Shown here: piece by piece, positions 36,283-49,243 of the stretch
Position numbering within the stretch: the stretch's first letter is position 1
Layout of the letters: every line of letters begins with the position of its first letter
Source: Pachyseris speciosa
Lineage: Eukaryota > Cnidaria > Anthozoa > Scleractinia > Pachyseridae
Assembly (NCBI GenBank): GCA_016490735.1
Contig: JAEMWC010000243.1
Coordinates: forward strand, 243,501 to 307,500
DNA length: 64,000 bases
Direction: 5' to 3'
Notes under the pieces: generated by a model
What the model saw: the letters and a program-made list of their open reading frames with translations, nothing else
Told to the model about the DNA's origin: nothing
The model's database searches: none
Made by a program: the position numbers and the translations under genes

Positions 36283-38178
36283 CTAAAGTAAACTTTGCCA
36301 GTCGAAATGGCGGGCAGGATCCCACAAAATATAAAGGACCATTTCAGCACGAGCAGAACACCAAGAACCTATCTACACCACCAACCTCAGCAAAATCCTA
36401 ACGGAAAGTGTTTTAAGGGAATAGGTAACCGATGCGAGTATCACAAAATAGTGTCCAAATGATTTGTAAATATAGTTAAGGTCGTAAGACAAACAGTCAC
36501 TATGGTAGCAACAAACAAAGATAAAATATGACACTGAGGAGTATGAAAACCGTGTAAAATAGTTTTAGATAAACGGTGCCAACTTTTGAACTGTTCAAGG
36601 TTAGAATCATTAGTTGAGGCAAAATTAAATAATGCCTTGCCCTGGCGAGAATTTCAGGAGTGTTTTTAAACACGTTTTAAGGATCACAAAAGTAACATTT
36701 CATCAATGACAGCCCCTATAGTATTGGGTGTTTTCGTATAACACTTTAAAAAACAAGAGGAACCCGTTAATTATTGTATAAATCCTCTTAAAATTAATAA
36801 TATTGCTGCCAATCTTTTACTGCAATCTTTGGAATTTTCTCAAACTATGCAACAACAGAGGACAACAGTCACGATTTTTTTTTTAAAATCATGATAAATA
36901 AGAGTAAGTAAGCAACAGTAAGAAAGATTTCTTTGCACCTTCCATACGCGCTAAAGAAGAGCCGCCAGAGCAAAAGTTGTCCCTTAATAACGACAGAAGG
37001 GAAATTTTAAATATTTGAAATGTACTTATTTTGAGGATTTTAAGCTTGGGAGTTCAATGGTCTTGCATTGCCTCTAAAAGGTGATCAATACTTGCTGTTT
37101 CATTTGTTCTAAAATAAAACACAGTTGTTGTGCAGGGCTATTTAGAGCCCTGCACAACAACTATAACAAAAGAAAAAATACGCATGCAGAAAATACAGTC
37201 ATTAACAAAGTTTGAGAAAACAATTTCACAAAAAAAAACAAAAAGGAATTTGGAGCCGGAAATTTACTGAGTAATATTCTTATTGTTTTTACAAAGTGAA
37301 TCATGTCAAAAAGCATATGCCGACACGCTCTTCAAAGCATTTAGTACTAATCAGATCCTTTATTGAAAAAGGAAGCTAAATACAAGAAAGCAAAAGAAAG
37401 AACAAACAGTTTCACATGAAAAGCCCAAATATAATATTCGTGCTTCAAATGAGCACCATTTAAAACAGATGGCAACAATTGTTAACATCAGCATAGTTAC
37501 GGAGCACAGCGTTTGTAAACTAAAACACTTATCAAGGAATCTTCGAGGATTACTCTTGTACGTATTCAAGTCTATTTATATCACAGAGCCAAAGAACAAT
37601 AAATTCAAACCTGGGCATGTATTAATTGAATTCATCTCGGAATATTCTCACGTCTTTTAATAGGTAGTATACGATCGCAATATCGAATCTACATTGGATT
37701 TCAAGCACGTTCTCGAGTTTTGAAAGTAATAGCAATCAAAAATAGCACCACAATATCCGGCAGACATGCTGCGGTTGGCATAAAACAAAAGGGCTTTCCT
37801 TTTTTTAGATCTGAGTACACTAGGAAGCTAACACGTGGTTCAAACAACCAAGTGTTTGCTCGTCCTACATTTCTAAGACAATTTGTGACAAAAATTAACT
37901 TGGGACAAAACATACGCCATTTCAACATTATAGAAATTTCGGGAAATGCACACAAAAATGGGAAGAGATTTAGTTACACGGGGAATCGGGGTATGGGAGA
38001 CCAACTCAAAACAAAGTTTCGTGACTCGGAAACAAACAGTAAGTTAGAAAGAACGAAACCTAGAGGTGTATTGATTGTGGAGCACATGTCTGCAATATCA
38101 GCCGCAAGTAAACACCAAGGAAGGAAACCAGTTCTTCCGCATCTTCAACGAGCAATTACAGCTATGTACGTAGTGAAA
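36283..38178. other. No gene recognised
   Basis: Apart from the hairpin at 37124-37161 nothing stands out. A 161-codon plus-strand frame at 37720-38205 is basic and motif-free and is not supported as a gene. Confidence 0.35.
37124..37161. repeat. Perfect 16-bp stem, 6-base loop
   Basis: GTTGTTGTGCAGGGCT at 37124-37139 pairs exactly with AGCCCTGCACAACAAC at 37146-37161. An AATAAA lies just upstream at about 37111. It may be a small foldback remnant; a role in RNA 3' end formation cannot be shown. Confidence 0.6.
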
Positions 38179-38367
38179 CTAAGTTTTCCTTTCCACGTTC
38201 GCTAACAAAGATACAAGGGAAAAAATTACCATTGCCCCGCAGGCAAAGGAAACCCCAGTAAAAGCCGGTACATAGGGCAACCAAGCGCCTCTGTTAAATG
38301 GCAAGTCGCACTGTACTGGCGTCCAGTGTCCTACTCCAAATATCACATCTGCTTTGCGGCACGTATT
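38179..38367 (-). CDS. Candidate terminal exon of an unidentified membrane protein
   Basis: The minus-strand acceptor TTATTAAACAG is at 38373-38368. From 38367 the frame runs 62 codons to TAG (38181-38179). It is Cys-containing (NTCRKAD near the start, then VQCDLPFNRG) and ends with a hydrophobic segment of about 25 residues (YVPAFTGVSFACGAMVIFSL) before a basic tail. This could be the last exon of a small membrane protein whose other exons I could not find upstream. The codon pattern is plausible, but no family was recognised and it may be chance. Confidence 0.3.
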   Translation of the reverse strand, partial: NTCRKADVIFGVGHWTPVQCDLPFNRGAWLPYVPAFTGVSFACGAMVIFSLVSLLANVERKT

Positions 38368-39609
38368 CTGTTTAATAATTCACGACAGCATCGGAAAAAA
38401 TATGACTTCGTCGCGGTTCAAATAGCATGACTAGTTCTAGTGCGAAAACAGTTGCTTCAATTAGGATTAATTATCGTCGGAAAGAAAAAAAACCAAACAA
38501 TAAAGCAAATTTGAAATTGGCTTGTTTTTCTGTCAAATGGGGCAAGTTTCCCTTTTCTACTCTGCCGACACGCAATGTTAGTATTGCTCTAATGTTTTCC
38601 TTCTATTCCTGAGTTCTACCAATCACTTAGAAGATGCCTGCCATTTCCGATTGTCAGTGAACCGCAACGAATATTGCTTTTCAATTACGCAGCCTCACGT
38701 GCAAAATGAAACCCAATTATTACTCTGTCCTGAAGTCTGTAAAAGACTAGTCTTGAGTATAGACTTCCTTTTATTCTACGAAAAGACTAAAGTTTTTCTG
38801 GAGATTATTTTGGCAGCGTACAGCAAGTTCGACGAAGCGATTTATCATATCAATATTCAATATGATGACTTGTAATTAATAGTCGTTCACGACGTTTCCA
38901 AAACATTCGGGTGTTTTCGGAAATTATCGGATAATGCTAACTGCCCACGGTTTTGATGAGATCAGGGAGATGCGCCGACAGCCGTCACGTACGCATTATC
39001 CATCATTGCAGATTATTCCCACACATTTGAATTTCGAAACCATAAATATCTGTTTTGAAACCACCGGATTAGTGCTAATCACGAGTTCCTTTCACCCACA
39101 ATCTCAGTAATTAATTCGCCTGTTAAGTTTACAGTCCCCTATTTTTCCGTGTGATTGTCGAGACTCGCGGTACGTTTCGATTAAACTGCCGCCATCTTCG
39201 TTTGCGGCGGCGCGCTAGTACAACCTGTCTAAACTTGACAATTACTGAGCCATAGCACACATTTCTCTTGTTGGGACATTCCAACAAAACTGGATTGAAT
39301 TCATTTTAAAATAACACTATTTATCTTTATTGTTTACTACTCTATATAAAATATATTTCCGAAGTTGTATAATTAAATAGACCCTGAATTGACAGACATG
39401 CCATACTAGTACGCGATTGGCGAGAGTGCTTTTCCTTGTCGTTTCGAAAGGTGAACCGCGACGATTAGATTGAGTCTGTTATGCACCTTTCTCACTTAGT
39501 AAGCTGAATAAGATATATATTTTTTTTGTTTCTCTATTTTCCATGGAAGACGTTTGGTCACATGATAAGTGAACATTAACCACAGCAGCACATCCAACGC
39601 AAATTCAGG
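38368..39609. other. 3' flank of the triokinase gene
   Basis: A minus-strand AATAAA at 39326-39331, about 280 bp beyond the stop, is the likely polyadenylation signal of the kinase gene. No other feature was supported. Confidence 0.4.
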
Positions 39610-42600
39610 TTACTCCTTCAGAGCATTATAAGCGGCTCTCAGCCAAGTAGCGGCCGCTGACGCCCCAGGGTCTGGACAGTTCAAATGCTCGACGTTGACG
39701 TAACTGGAGCGACCTGCGCGGGCTACCATAGTGGAGGTGGACTGGGCTCCATGTTCAGCAGCCTGACAAGCCGAAAAAGACACTGAGTTAGCGTCTTTTG
39801 CAAAGCGAGGCGGACCTGTAACGTTTGCAACAAGTATTGCAAAGAACCAATTATACTTCGAAGCACTTATATGTGCCTAGCTATGGCGTCATCAAGCGAG
39901 GATCCCTCTACTGGGCGGGTTGACAAGTAATGAAAACTAAGCCTTGCTTCGAACAAGAGGGTAAATGTCACTCCAAAACTCTACCCAGAGCGGCTACAGC
40001 GTAATGCAAGGCGTTTACGTACCCCAGATTGAAATGGTAAAGAGTCTAGGAACGGACATCCACACGGTAATTGCCCGATAAATTCTAGTTGCCGTACAAT
40101 TACAGAAATACCTCAACTGCTTTCTGAAGAGCTTCCAGAGGTTGCGTCCCGGCAGCAAGTTGAGTGGTCAGAGTTGATGCCGCGGGATGCAAAGCATCGA
40201 GCTGAGTGACATAAAGAAACAAAACAATTCACGAACCTACAACAGCTGTGTCTCAAAAATAGCAAGTACAGCAAAGAAACAATGACATTTCGAGGCCAAT
40301 CGTATCAACTAGCTCTAGCTCCAAGCGTTGAAAAACAGATTCGAAGCGTGAAAAAAAAAAAACAGACATCATGCAACCGGTGTTAAGCAAAGGGAAAACA
40401 CGAAACCGGTGCTAAGCGCGGGAAAACTGGCTTCATCACCTTTCGTTATTTTCTGAACGAATATCGAGCTCACTATTAAACTAAACAACCGAAACAAGCG
40501 AAAATCGGATTACATACCATCGTGCGGTCTCCTGGCTCAGCTCCGCCATATCTAGAAAGAACGATAAACGAAGCAAGCCAGTTTGCTCAAGAGTTTATTC
40601 TTCAACTCTCCTGAAAGCGAGAAGTTTGTTCTAAGGGCCGGGGACAGCTTAACTCTCCTTAACTACAGCCTACAACTACACCGTAGACCTTGCGAGAAAA
40701 TGCAGACAACTTTGCGAAAAAAAAGGCAAAATTCGTACGATATGACACACAGTTTCTCCAAACGTTTATAATTGAGTGCAAGCTGTTTTGTGGCGGTAGC
40801 CTAGCATGCCAGCACCTGTAGTGTTTGCCTTGAACTATAGTAGATTTGTCACCTTAGTATTTCAGCCTTGACACCAGAATTGTTACATTACTCATTTTCT
40901 GCTAAATGCTTCTGTTACCTACCCCACCCCAAACTCTCCAGGCAGCAAATTGTATTCGTACCCAGGAGCCTAATTATCTCCTGTCGTACCTCATAATAGT
41001 TTGGATACCAGCATTCAAAGCTTGAGCCCAGGCCTTTGCAGCCAAGTCACTCTTGAGATAGACCGCACCGGAAGTCAGAAGGAGGCTGTAGAACTGTGGA
41101 AAAGCACAAAAGACAACAAAAAAGCATTTCATACCTAAATCAGAAGCAAATGTTTCTCGATATGGAGGTAAAATGTGAAAACAAAATATCTCACCACTCC
41201 AGAGCTGCCTCCCATATGATCCTCACACAGGCTGGCCAGCTGAAGCAGCATATCCTCTGGAGTGTTACATGGCAAACCTGGGCTGTCACGTGGCCCTAGG
41301 GCTTCCTTTATGCCTACAAAAAAACAAATATATTGAATCAATAATATTGTTTTCCTGCTCTGGAATCATGATTTTAAAATATATATAAAAAAAATTTCTG
41401 TACTCAGAGCACAATTAAAAGACTTAAAAGTGGGATCTTTCGTTCGGATCAACCGAACTTCGTCAGTCAGGGTTAAGGACAAAAGAGAAAATCTTAAGCC
41501 CCTGCTACACGTTGTATCATTGTTAGAAGAACACGTCCCAACATTGTTGTAAGAACGCTTCTAACAATGTTGGATACGCATATAACATTGTTAGAAACAC
41601 GTCGCTTCGGGGTTCTGACTACAACAATTTCCACCTCTGCCATTAGGCTTTTGGATTGGAGACTGGGCCTTTAACTCTGATTGGTCTTTGCAATACAACA
41701 TTGTTGAAAGGGCGGCTACACGCTTCAACATTTGTTGTATGTTGGAGAAAAAGTTTGATCGAAATCAAAACATTCTTCCAACAAAAAATGTTGAACAAAC
41801 GTCATCAAACATGCATGCTACACGTTCTAACATTGTTCATCCAACAAATGTTTTATAACAGTGTTTGAACGTGTAGCCGGGCCTTTAGAAAGTGGGGAAC
41901 AGTCTATCATATCCAATGCGAACAATGTGACAAAGACTATGTGGGCGAAACGTCTCGGTTATTGGAAACTCGAGTAAAGGAGCATCTTTCTACAAACTCG
42001 TAAGCTGTTCGTGAACATTGCCACCTCACAGGTCATTCGGTGGATTCCAGCAAAACAAAAGTTCTTGCCACGGAAAGTAACACTTTCAAACGCCGCATAA
42101 GGGAGGCAATTGAGATAAGATTACGTAAGCCCTCCTTGAACAGAGACAATGGCTTCGAATTAGCTAGCATCTCTTAGCTCCCTCGGGACCATTATATAAC
42201 CCTTCTTAACATTCAAATTTGTATCGTGGCTGACGAAGTTCGGTTGATCCGAACGAAATATCCCACTTTTAAGTCTTTTAATTGTGCTCTGAGTACAGGA
42301 ATTTTTTTTATATTTTCAAACAAATATATTGTTGAAAATAATACACTTAGAAAAACGTATTATACAACAATTACCGCTTAAAAAGGTTTGTCAGGTTTGG
42401 GACGCGAGTTATAATTGGAAAGTTTTTCTCAGAGGGTGGGGACATTTTAGGAAGTTCACAGGATTGAAGTGTGGTGTACAAGTTTTCGCCGGTTTATGGG
42501 AATGGAGAGGGCTTCGGTGAAAATAAACTGGCGGGAAACGAATGGGAGAAAATATTTGAATAAAAAAGATTACAAACAGTAAAATTGTATCAAAGAATGT

Positions 42601-45600
42601 GTGGAGTAGAGCCCAGTAACAAAAGGTCTGAACAAACTCACAACAGGTTTTACATCGTATAAAACGACGATTTAAATGTTACAGCCCTGCTTCGACGGAA
42701 ACGTATGCCTTCTTCTGTGCAAGTGTTATAGCAGATGCAAATCTGAACAGTGAGATGGAAGCATATTTTGGACGCAGCTCTGATGTACATGTATAATTTG
42801 ACACCTTTTGCTCCTCGTGCGAGTGTTGTACCACAGTCTCCATCTCCAACAAGATTATCCAGCTCATTGAGTTTAGCTTCAGCTGTCAGAATCGCATCAG
42901 TGATGTGACTGATAACGGTGTAAACTTTTACACCTGCAATACACAGAACAGAAAAAAATAGGTGAACAAGGCTCCGCACTGAAGTCCCATACATACTTAC
43001 ATACTTTATTGCAACTCCCTACAAGGGTTTTCAGTTGTAAAAACTACATAACTATTATACTAAAACAACATGTCTGTAAAACAGAAACAACTAAACATAA
43101 TGCTCCTCCACTTCGGGTTTGAAGGCGATGTTACCTGCGCGGAGTCACAACGATGATTTTTAGCGCAACACCACATCAATTAATTTTTAGCCCTGGTTAC
43201 AACGTTTAAGACGGCCACAAGCTGACCGACCTCGTGATACCCGGATTCTCCACCAGAATCTGTTGCGGGACAGATTTAGAAAGCTGTGGCTTCTCAGGAT
43301 CACTTCAGTTTATTCAGCGTCGGGCTTCTACACTCTGCCGTTGCCGGCAGACAACTCCTTTTGAACTACACAAAACTAGCGATTAAGTACGCTCGCTCTG
43401 AGCTCTGATTGGTCGAATGCTCGTTTCCTTTGTAGAACAATAGACAAAGACTATACAAACTTGAATGCGTGCCTCGATTGTTGAACTAGAATAAGTTTAT
43501 CAAGCTTATTGTAACCAACTTTACAAGGTTCACTTTAGTAGATACGTTTGAGACTGTAAAGCTACTGTGCCGAATTCAACCATGGCTAGCAACAGAGCTT
43601 GGAAATTACACATGGACGTGATCCTAAATTTATCAGCAAGGCATGCAGAAAAGCTTGTGGTATTACTTGCGGTAAATACTTCGGCTAAGCTTAATTCAAG
43701 TTAATTAAAATGTTTGACAACCTAACAGCGGCGGAAACCAAAGTTTCCGCGGCCCTTTACACGAGAAAGCTGTTGCCGCAGATAACCATGCTCACATGGA
43801 CAAACTTACAATCTTGCCGGAACAACACCTACAAGTTATTGTGCTTTTAACGACAACGGCGGAAATTCTACTTTTGCCCAAAACAACTTACTCGTGGGAA
43901 AGTTACATCAATAGGTTGTTTGTTTGATTATTGCACGTTTAAGATACGATAAATGTAATTAAATATATTGTGGCAAATGTTGTAAAATATACTTCAACAG
44001 ACGTGTAACACGGGTGCGCACAGGATTTTGAGTGCGATTTTGGCACTAACAACACCCTACAATTTTTAACGTTGATTAGAAGATTATTTTGCCGAACATG
44101 CTGGCCGTACGAAAAGTGCAAAGAAAATTTTGTACTCGTTCGTGTTACACGACATTAACCTTCCACGATACAAATCGTACGTCGTCGCAAATCAAAGTTT
44201 TTTATTAGTAATTTATTATCCTTCTAAATGAAATCCAATTCACCACCAGCAGCCAATCGAACGTGGCGTGTAGAGTGAATTGTTTAAAAAAGTCACAAGT
44301 CCAACCTAAAGATGTTAACTCTCCACAAGTGACTGTTGCCTTGTTTTCCTTGCTGTCCTTCGGTACATCCATTGGTTTCTTGTCAGTCCTCAAACTGCCT
44401 GTGCTTGGTGATAACGAGACACGTGGCCATGCTGGGGCAGTTGTGTGCTGATCTATCAACGAAACCAAATTTATACTGACTCGCGAAGTTTTTGTATACA
44501 AAATTCTAATAACAGGATAATTCAATGGGGATTTCGTCCCCAGGATTTTGTCAAATGAATGCACAATGTGTGTTCTGCAAGGGGTTGGACATGTAAATGT
44601 TGACATCCACGATGTCTTGACACATGCACCCAATGAAGCGTTTGCTTGGTCTACTTTTGGGTTGTCTTGCCCACAACAGGAAAAAAAATTCTAAGGTCTC
44701 GCGGAGAAGTAGAAATTTACACTCGAGAGAATATATGGAACAGATCTAATTTAACAGCAACTACATAAAAACGTTTAAAAAGTGATTCCTCGTTGTTTGC
44801 TTTACAGTCAATACATTCCTTGATAAATCCTGATAAGTTGCCTTTTGGGTGGGTCAGTGTTCTGTCGTGGATTTATTAATTATTCCAAATCTCACCTAGG
44901 CAACGTGTTCTTGTATCGTCCAGATGAAGTAAAGTAACTGAAATGCCAGCCATTTCCAGTGAAGTCATAAAAGTTCCAACATAAACTCGATCAACTTTAA
45001 CACCCTTTTCTCCAGCTGTATGTTAGAAGGAATGTAACAAACAACAAATAAATGTTTGGTATACATGTAGTTAAAAAAGATTTAATTTGTCTGTATGTAC
45101 TTACTGAGGTAGTTGATAGTTGCCCTTGCCACAATGTTGAGTTCTAGCCCTGACGTTCCTCCCAGATTATTCACTACAACAGCTACATTGTCACCTGGTG
45201 TAAGATTTAAAATAACAGTAAGTTTTACACAAAAAACTAAAAAACTCTCAATTATAATTAACAAAATTTATAAAAAAATTAATTTCTCTTTAGACATCAA
45301 AGTTTGGGACTCTAAGGACTTTTAGCAGTTCGCACTTAAGAAAAAAGATCAATAATTTATATATATTTTTTTAGACAACAACATTTGGTACTACAAGGAT
45401 TTTTAAGTAGTTGGCATTTGCTGACCAAGTGACAGTTATGTTAACTTATTGTAGGTTGTCACCCTTTAGTAGAGTGCTTTTCAATTGAGTGTCGTAAAAC
45501 CAAAACCAAAGCAATTACTCTGACCAATCACAACAGAAGCAGTGCAATGAGCCAATCAGAATACAAAGCAATTACATGTAGCCGGCGTAAAGCGCGGGAA

Positions 45601-48600
45601 AATATGTGCGTGCAAGTCGCAATTGGTTTTGGTTTTGCTTCTCATTGGTTGAGAAAGTGGCGCGAGTTTTCCTGGCCAATCACAGAGCAAAGCAATGCAA
45701 AACCAAAGCAAAACCAAAATTACTTTTGACACTCAATTGAAAACCACTCTAACAACTAAAAAGGACTCAATCAAAATTATTTACATAGTTTCAGGGGGCA
45801 ATCAAAGGGACATGCACTGAAATGCACTACACAAAACCCTTAGTAAACCATTATTGTTAATTGCCCTTTCAACAAGAAACGCAACTTCATTAAAGTTTTT
45901 TAACCAAAACCCTCAAAATTCAGACAACAGCATTTTGTACCTATTTATCAACAAAGACTACTGACCAAGACAATGCAAAATATAAAACAGCAACATAGAC
46001 CTGAGCTGTTTTTTCACATATGATGTTTAACAAAATAGTTGTGTTGATACTTATTTCATTCATGGTGAACTGACCCTGTTTTAAACTCAGTTTGTAAGTT
46101 GCTCCGCTCTGAATGTCGGTCATGTGATCTATCATCATCTTCATGACCTGATCAGCTTTCTCTACCTACAACATGACACGACATGCTTGATAAATGGATA
46201 TTTATTCTAAATGAAGGGCTCAGAGCATAGCCAACCTATGTCGATTCGCAGCTAATCGAATCCCTGTATGGTGGTCAATTTACATTATCAACTCCCTTGA
46301 TAAACCAAATTTTTATGTTGAGTTTTAGGTCGTTTTTCAATTTTGCTCGGATTTGTCTGAATTTCTGCATGTGAACTGCAATTTGATTGAAAAACATGGT
46401 CTGGTATTTTTTCCCTGATTTTTTTCCTTTTGGAGATATAATGTGCGTAAAAAATGCATTTTTCCTTGCATGCAATAAGAAACCAACCTTCCACAGAGTG
46501 GTTTGCAAATTACATTACCGGTACATCTTCTTTCAATCGAATTGCAGTTCACATGCAAAAATTTGGACAAATCCAAGCAAAATCAGAAAACAACCTAAAA
46601 TTTGACATAGTTTGGGTATGCTCTGAGACCTTCCAATGTTCGTAATGCACGACAAAGCTCAAACCCAAAGAATGATTTTTTATACTGTTGGACAGTGTTG
46701 GTTTGAGGGTTGTTAATGCACACTTTGTGAAAACATTACATAAAAATTGACCTTTTTAAACACATTTTATAGGGGCCATACTTATTTGCAAAAGCTTACT
46801 TACTTGCATAGGCTAGAGCCTGGGAACATATTGATTTCAGAACTGACCTAGCCCTGGTTATGTAAAAACAATCATAAGATAATACTGGATGTTTCATACA
46901 ACTGTTCTATGTGTGAGAAAATTTTCTCATACATAAATGACTGTTCACCAATGAAATGATGGTTATAACAGACTCCATGACAGTACCAGAAAATCATTAG
47001 TAACTCCAGGAACCAGGAAATAAAGCTTCCAACAAATATTGAAATGGTTTAATGTGTGTGTCTGAGTGCTCTTTTTAATGGCTGCAGTTTATAAGTCATT
47101 ATTTTTTTACTTTTACAGGATTTAACTTTTATTTAACTTATGTAACCACAAACTATCTACCTTAACTCTCTTTACACCAGGTTCTCCATGAATTCCTGTG
47201 AAATCATCAGTTAGATTCAAAAGATTAAAGGGAGAAAGAAAATATTGACCATACAAATGCAAATTTAAATTAAATAGAAAAAGTAAAAAAAAAAAAAAAA
47301 GAAAGAAAGAAAGAAAGAAAAAGAGTCCAATGCTAGGTCTTACCCAATCCCAACTCCATTTCATCATGACCTAAAACAAAGGATGGCAAAGACCCTGGAA
47401 CACTACATGGAGTTAAACTAACACCAATGGTTCCTGAAGGAAAAAAATAGCAAAATGCATCATGTGAGAGCATATTTGTATCTTCTCTGTACTTGACTCT
47501 GCCTCCAATGCCACACTTATTCATTGGTGACACCTTAATATTGGTGCAGCATTGCTGCTTGTGCACTATCAACATGTATACCAGGCCAGCTGGACAAAAT
47601 TTTAGCACCTAGTTATTTTAATCACTTATGACTTAATTATCCATTTCACATACCCATAGCTTGAGCTGCAGTTTTGGCCACTTCAGTTATTTCCTCAAGA
47701 GATTTACCTTCCTCTGCAAGTGCACCTGCAATCTGTAAAAATTAAAGTATTTCTTTTACAGTAAATTGGTACTGAAAATTTTACATTATGATGCATTTCA
47801 AAAGCAAGTGGCTGTTTTTCACACTGCTGTCACATCTTGTGAAACAAAATTCAGTAGGTGACATATTCAAGAGTAATAATTTGTTTTGTATTTCCAGAAG
47901 CATGATTGTCCCTGTCAGCTTTTAGGGTTCAATCAGAATGGATACATCCATTTATGACAATCATTATAACTGAAAGAAATCAAAATGCAAGATCAGTCCC
48001 ATCCTGTGTCAAGCTGAGGCCCAAGTCAGACGCCAAACTTTTCATGAGCCAAACTTAATTCAAATTTGGAATGACCCAAATTATGCCTGTTAATTCAGAC
48101 ATCTAACTTTATTTGCCATTCCACAGGCGTTCTTAAAGCCTGGTTCACACTAGCGACAAAACAACATAACAACATCATCATAATGACGTAAAATGGATGT
48201 TATCTCAACGTAAAAAGGGTATTATGTTTTCAGTGTGAACATGCAGACATAATGACATAATAGCAATCTAACAGCATAAACAATTTAACAACATAAAGAA
48301 AAAACTGATCTTTTCCTTATGTCTTTATGTCTATGTCGTTATGTCGCTAGTGCATGTGAACCAGGCTTAATTCAGTTTGAGTTCTGGTTCCAGTTCTGAG
48401 TAAAACTGCTCAAATATCAGTGTAGTACTTTATGCATTGGGTTTGGCACATGGTAAGTCAAAATTCCTGCCCCATCCAGGCACAAAGAACGGCTTAGCCG
48501 TTCCAAATTAAAATAGCTGTTTTTAATTGATTCATACGCCGAACTTTTCATGTGCTCAATTGTGATAGGCTCATGAAAAGTATGGCCTCTGAATCGGGCC

Positions 48601-49243
48601 TAAGCTTCCTTTATGACCAGATTAGCCTCTGGCCTCCCCTCCCTCCCTTTACTGATCATCCCAGTACAGTCAGCAGTAGATTAATAAGTTGACTGTTCCC
48701 TTGGGAATTGGAAATCCTTGGCATTACCTTATGGATAAGTACAGTTCCACAAAGCCCCCTTCTCCCTGCCGTTTTATCCTTGCTAGTAAGAGCACAATCC
48801 TCTCCCACTACTACCATTTCAACTTTAATTCCCTCCGCTTTTGCTCTTTCTGCAGCGAAGCCAAAATTCAAGCGATCACCTGTGTAATTCTTGACGATCA
48901 AAAGCGTTCCACCTTTGTTTCCTTTACCAACAGCTCTGATAGCAGCGAGGATTGATTTTGTTGATGGAGACGTAAACACGGCGCCTGCTACGGCAGCTGT
49001 GAGCATTCCTTTTCCAACGTAGCCTGCGTGGGAGGGCTCATGGCCGCTACCACCCCCAGAAATGAGCGTTACTTTTCCAGATTTTCGCAGCTCTTCCACA
49101 TCATCCCGGATAATAACACCATGACTTTTGAGAATATTTAGTCCTGGATTTGCCGCTACAATTCCTTCCAAAGCCTCATAAACGGCATTATGTGGGTCAT
49201 TTATCAGTTTCTTAGAGGATGCAGGTTTTTCCTCAGCTGCCAT
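39610..49243 (-). CDS. TKFC: Triokinase/FMN cyclase (dihydroxyacetone kinase)
   Basis: Cytosolic enzyme that phosphorylates dihydroxyacetone and glyceraldehyde; in animals it also cyclises FAD to riboflavin cyclic phosphate. Fourteen exons join in phase to 598 codons, close to the usual 575-590: 49243-48728, 47732-47654, 47433-47344, 47195-47161, 46165-46075, 45194-45105, 45015-44896, 44452-44306, 42933-42805, 41313-41195, 41093-40990, 40551-40518, 40201-40112, 39762-39610. The DhaK domain has GGGSGHEP (63-70) and the substrate-binding His231 in GLGIHGEPG. The DhaL domain has GDGDCGTT (419-426, metal-ATP aspartates), GGSSG (467-471) and EPGDRTM (512-518). The linker between domains is about 342-390. 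All donors are GT. The donor of exon 8 (TTAG|GTTGGA) is the weakest call. The start ATG lies in AAAATGGCAGC, a YY1-like context. Introns carry a Penelope-like element and four foldbacks. Polyadenylation is probably at the AATAAA on the minus strand at 39331-39326. Confidence 0.95.
41376..42316 (+). mobile_element. Penelope-like element with inverted terminal repeats, GIY-YIG fragment
   Basis: The left end 41376-41466 and right end 42230-42316 are inverted copies of about 85 bp (CTGTACTCAGAGCAC through AACCGAACTTCGTCAG). Between them, 41902-42177 encodes a GIY-YIG nuclease ([16 protein letters not shown], later [13 protein letters not shown] and SLNRDN) with one in-frame TAA after STNS and a terminal TAG. 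No reverse transcriptase remains. The fragment lies in the intron between TKFC exons 9 and 10, antisense to the gene. A TTAA-type MITE is inserted at 41498-41884. Confidence 0.8.
41498..41884. mobile_element. TTAA-type foldback MITE (CAACATTGTT repeats)
   Basis: Ends GCCCCTGCTACACGTT and AACGTGTAGCCGGGC are flanked by TTAA (41494-41497) and TTTA at the other end. The interior is a series of AACATTGTTG and AACAAATGTT words in both orientations. It is nested within the Penelope-like fragment. Confidence 0.65.
45472..45749. mobile_element. MITE with GAGTG...CAATTGAGTGTC ends (TA duplication)
   Basis: Termini start GAGTGCTTTTCAATTGAGTG and end in CACTCAATTGAAAACCACTC. TA flanks both ends (45470-45471, 45750-45751). 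The inner sequence has repeated AAACCAAA and CCAATCA words. It lies in TKFC intron 5. Confidence 0.75.
46317..46606. repeat. Foldback element with about 75-bp arms
   Basis: Arms 46317-46392 and 46531-46606 are inverted copies with mismatches (GCATGTGAACTGCAATT against AATTGCAGTTCACATGC). It lies in TKFC intron 4. Confidence 0.7.
48138..48366. mobile_element. TTAA-flanked foldback MITE (CATAATGAC repeats)
   Basis: Ends GCCTGGTTCACACTAGCGAC and GTCGCTAGTGCATGTGAACC then AGGC, flanked by TTAA at 48133-48136 and 48367-48370. The interior consists of ATAACAACAT and ATGTC words. It lies in TKFC intron 1. Confidence 0.75.

Noticed and set aside
37720..38205. 161-codon plus-strand open frame
   Set aside because: Basic composition with no motif, no paralogue in the window and no splice or promoter context; overlaps the flank of a better minus-strand exon candidate.
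43574..43680. ATG in good context followed by an open stretch and a GTAAAT donor
   Set aside because: Lies inside a TKFC intron on the opposite strand with no matching downstream exon.
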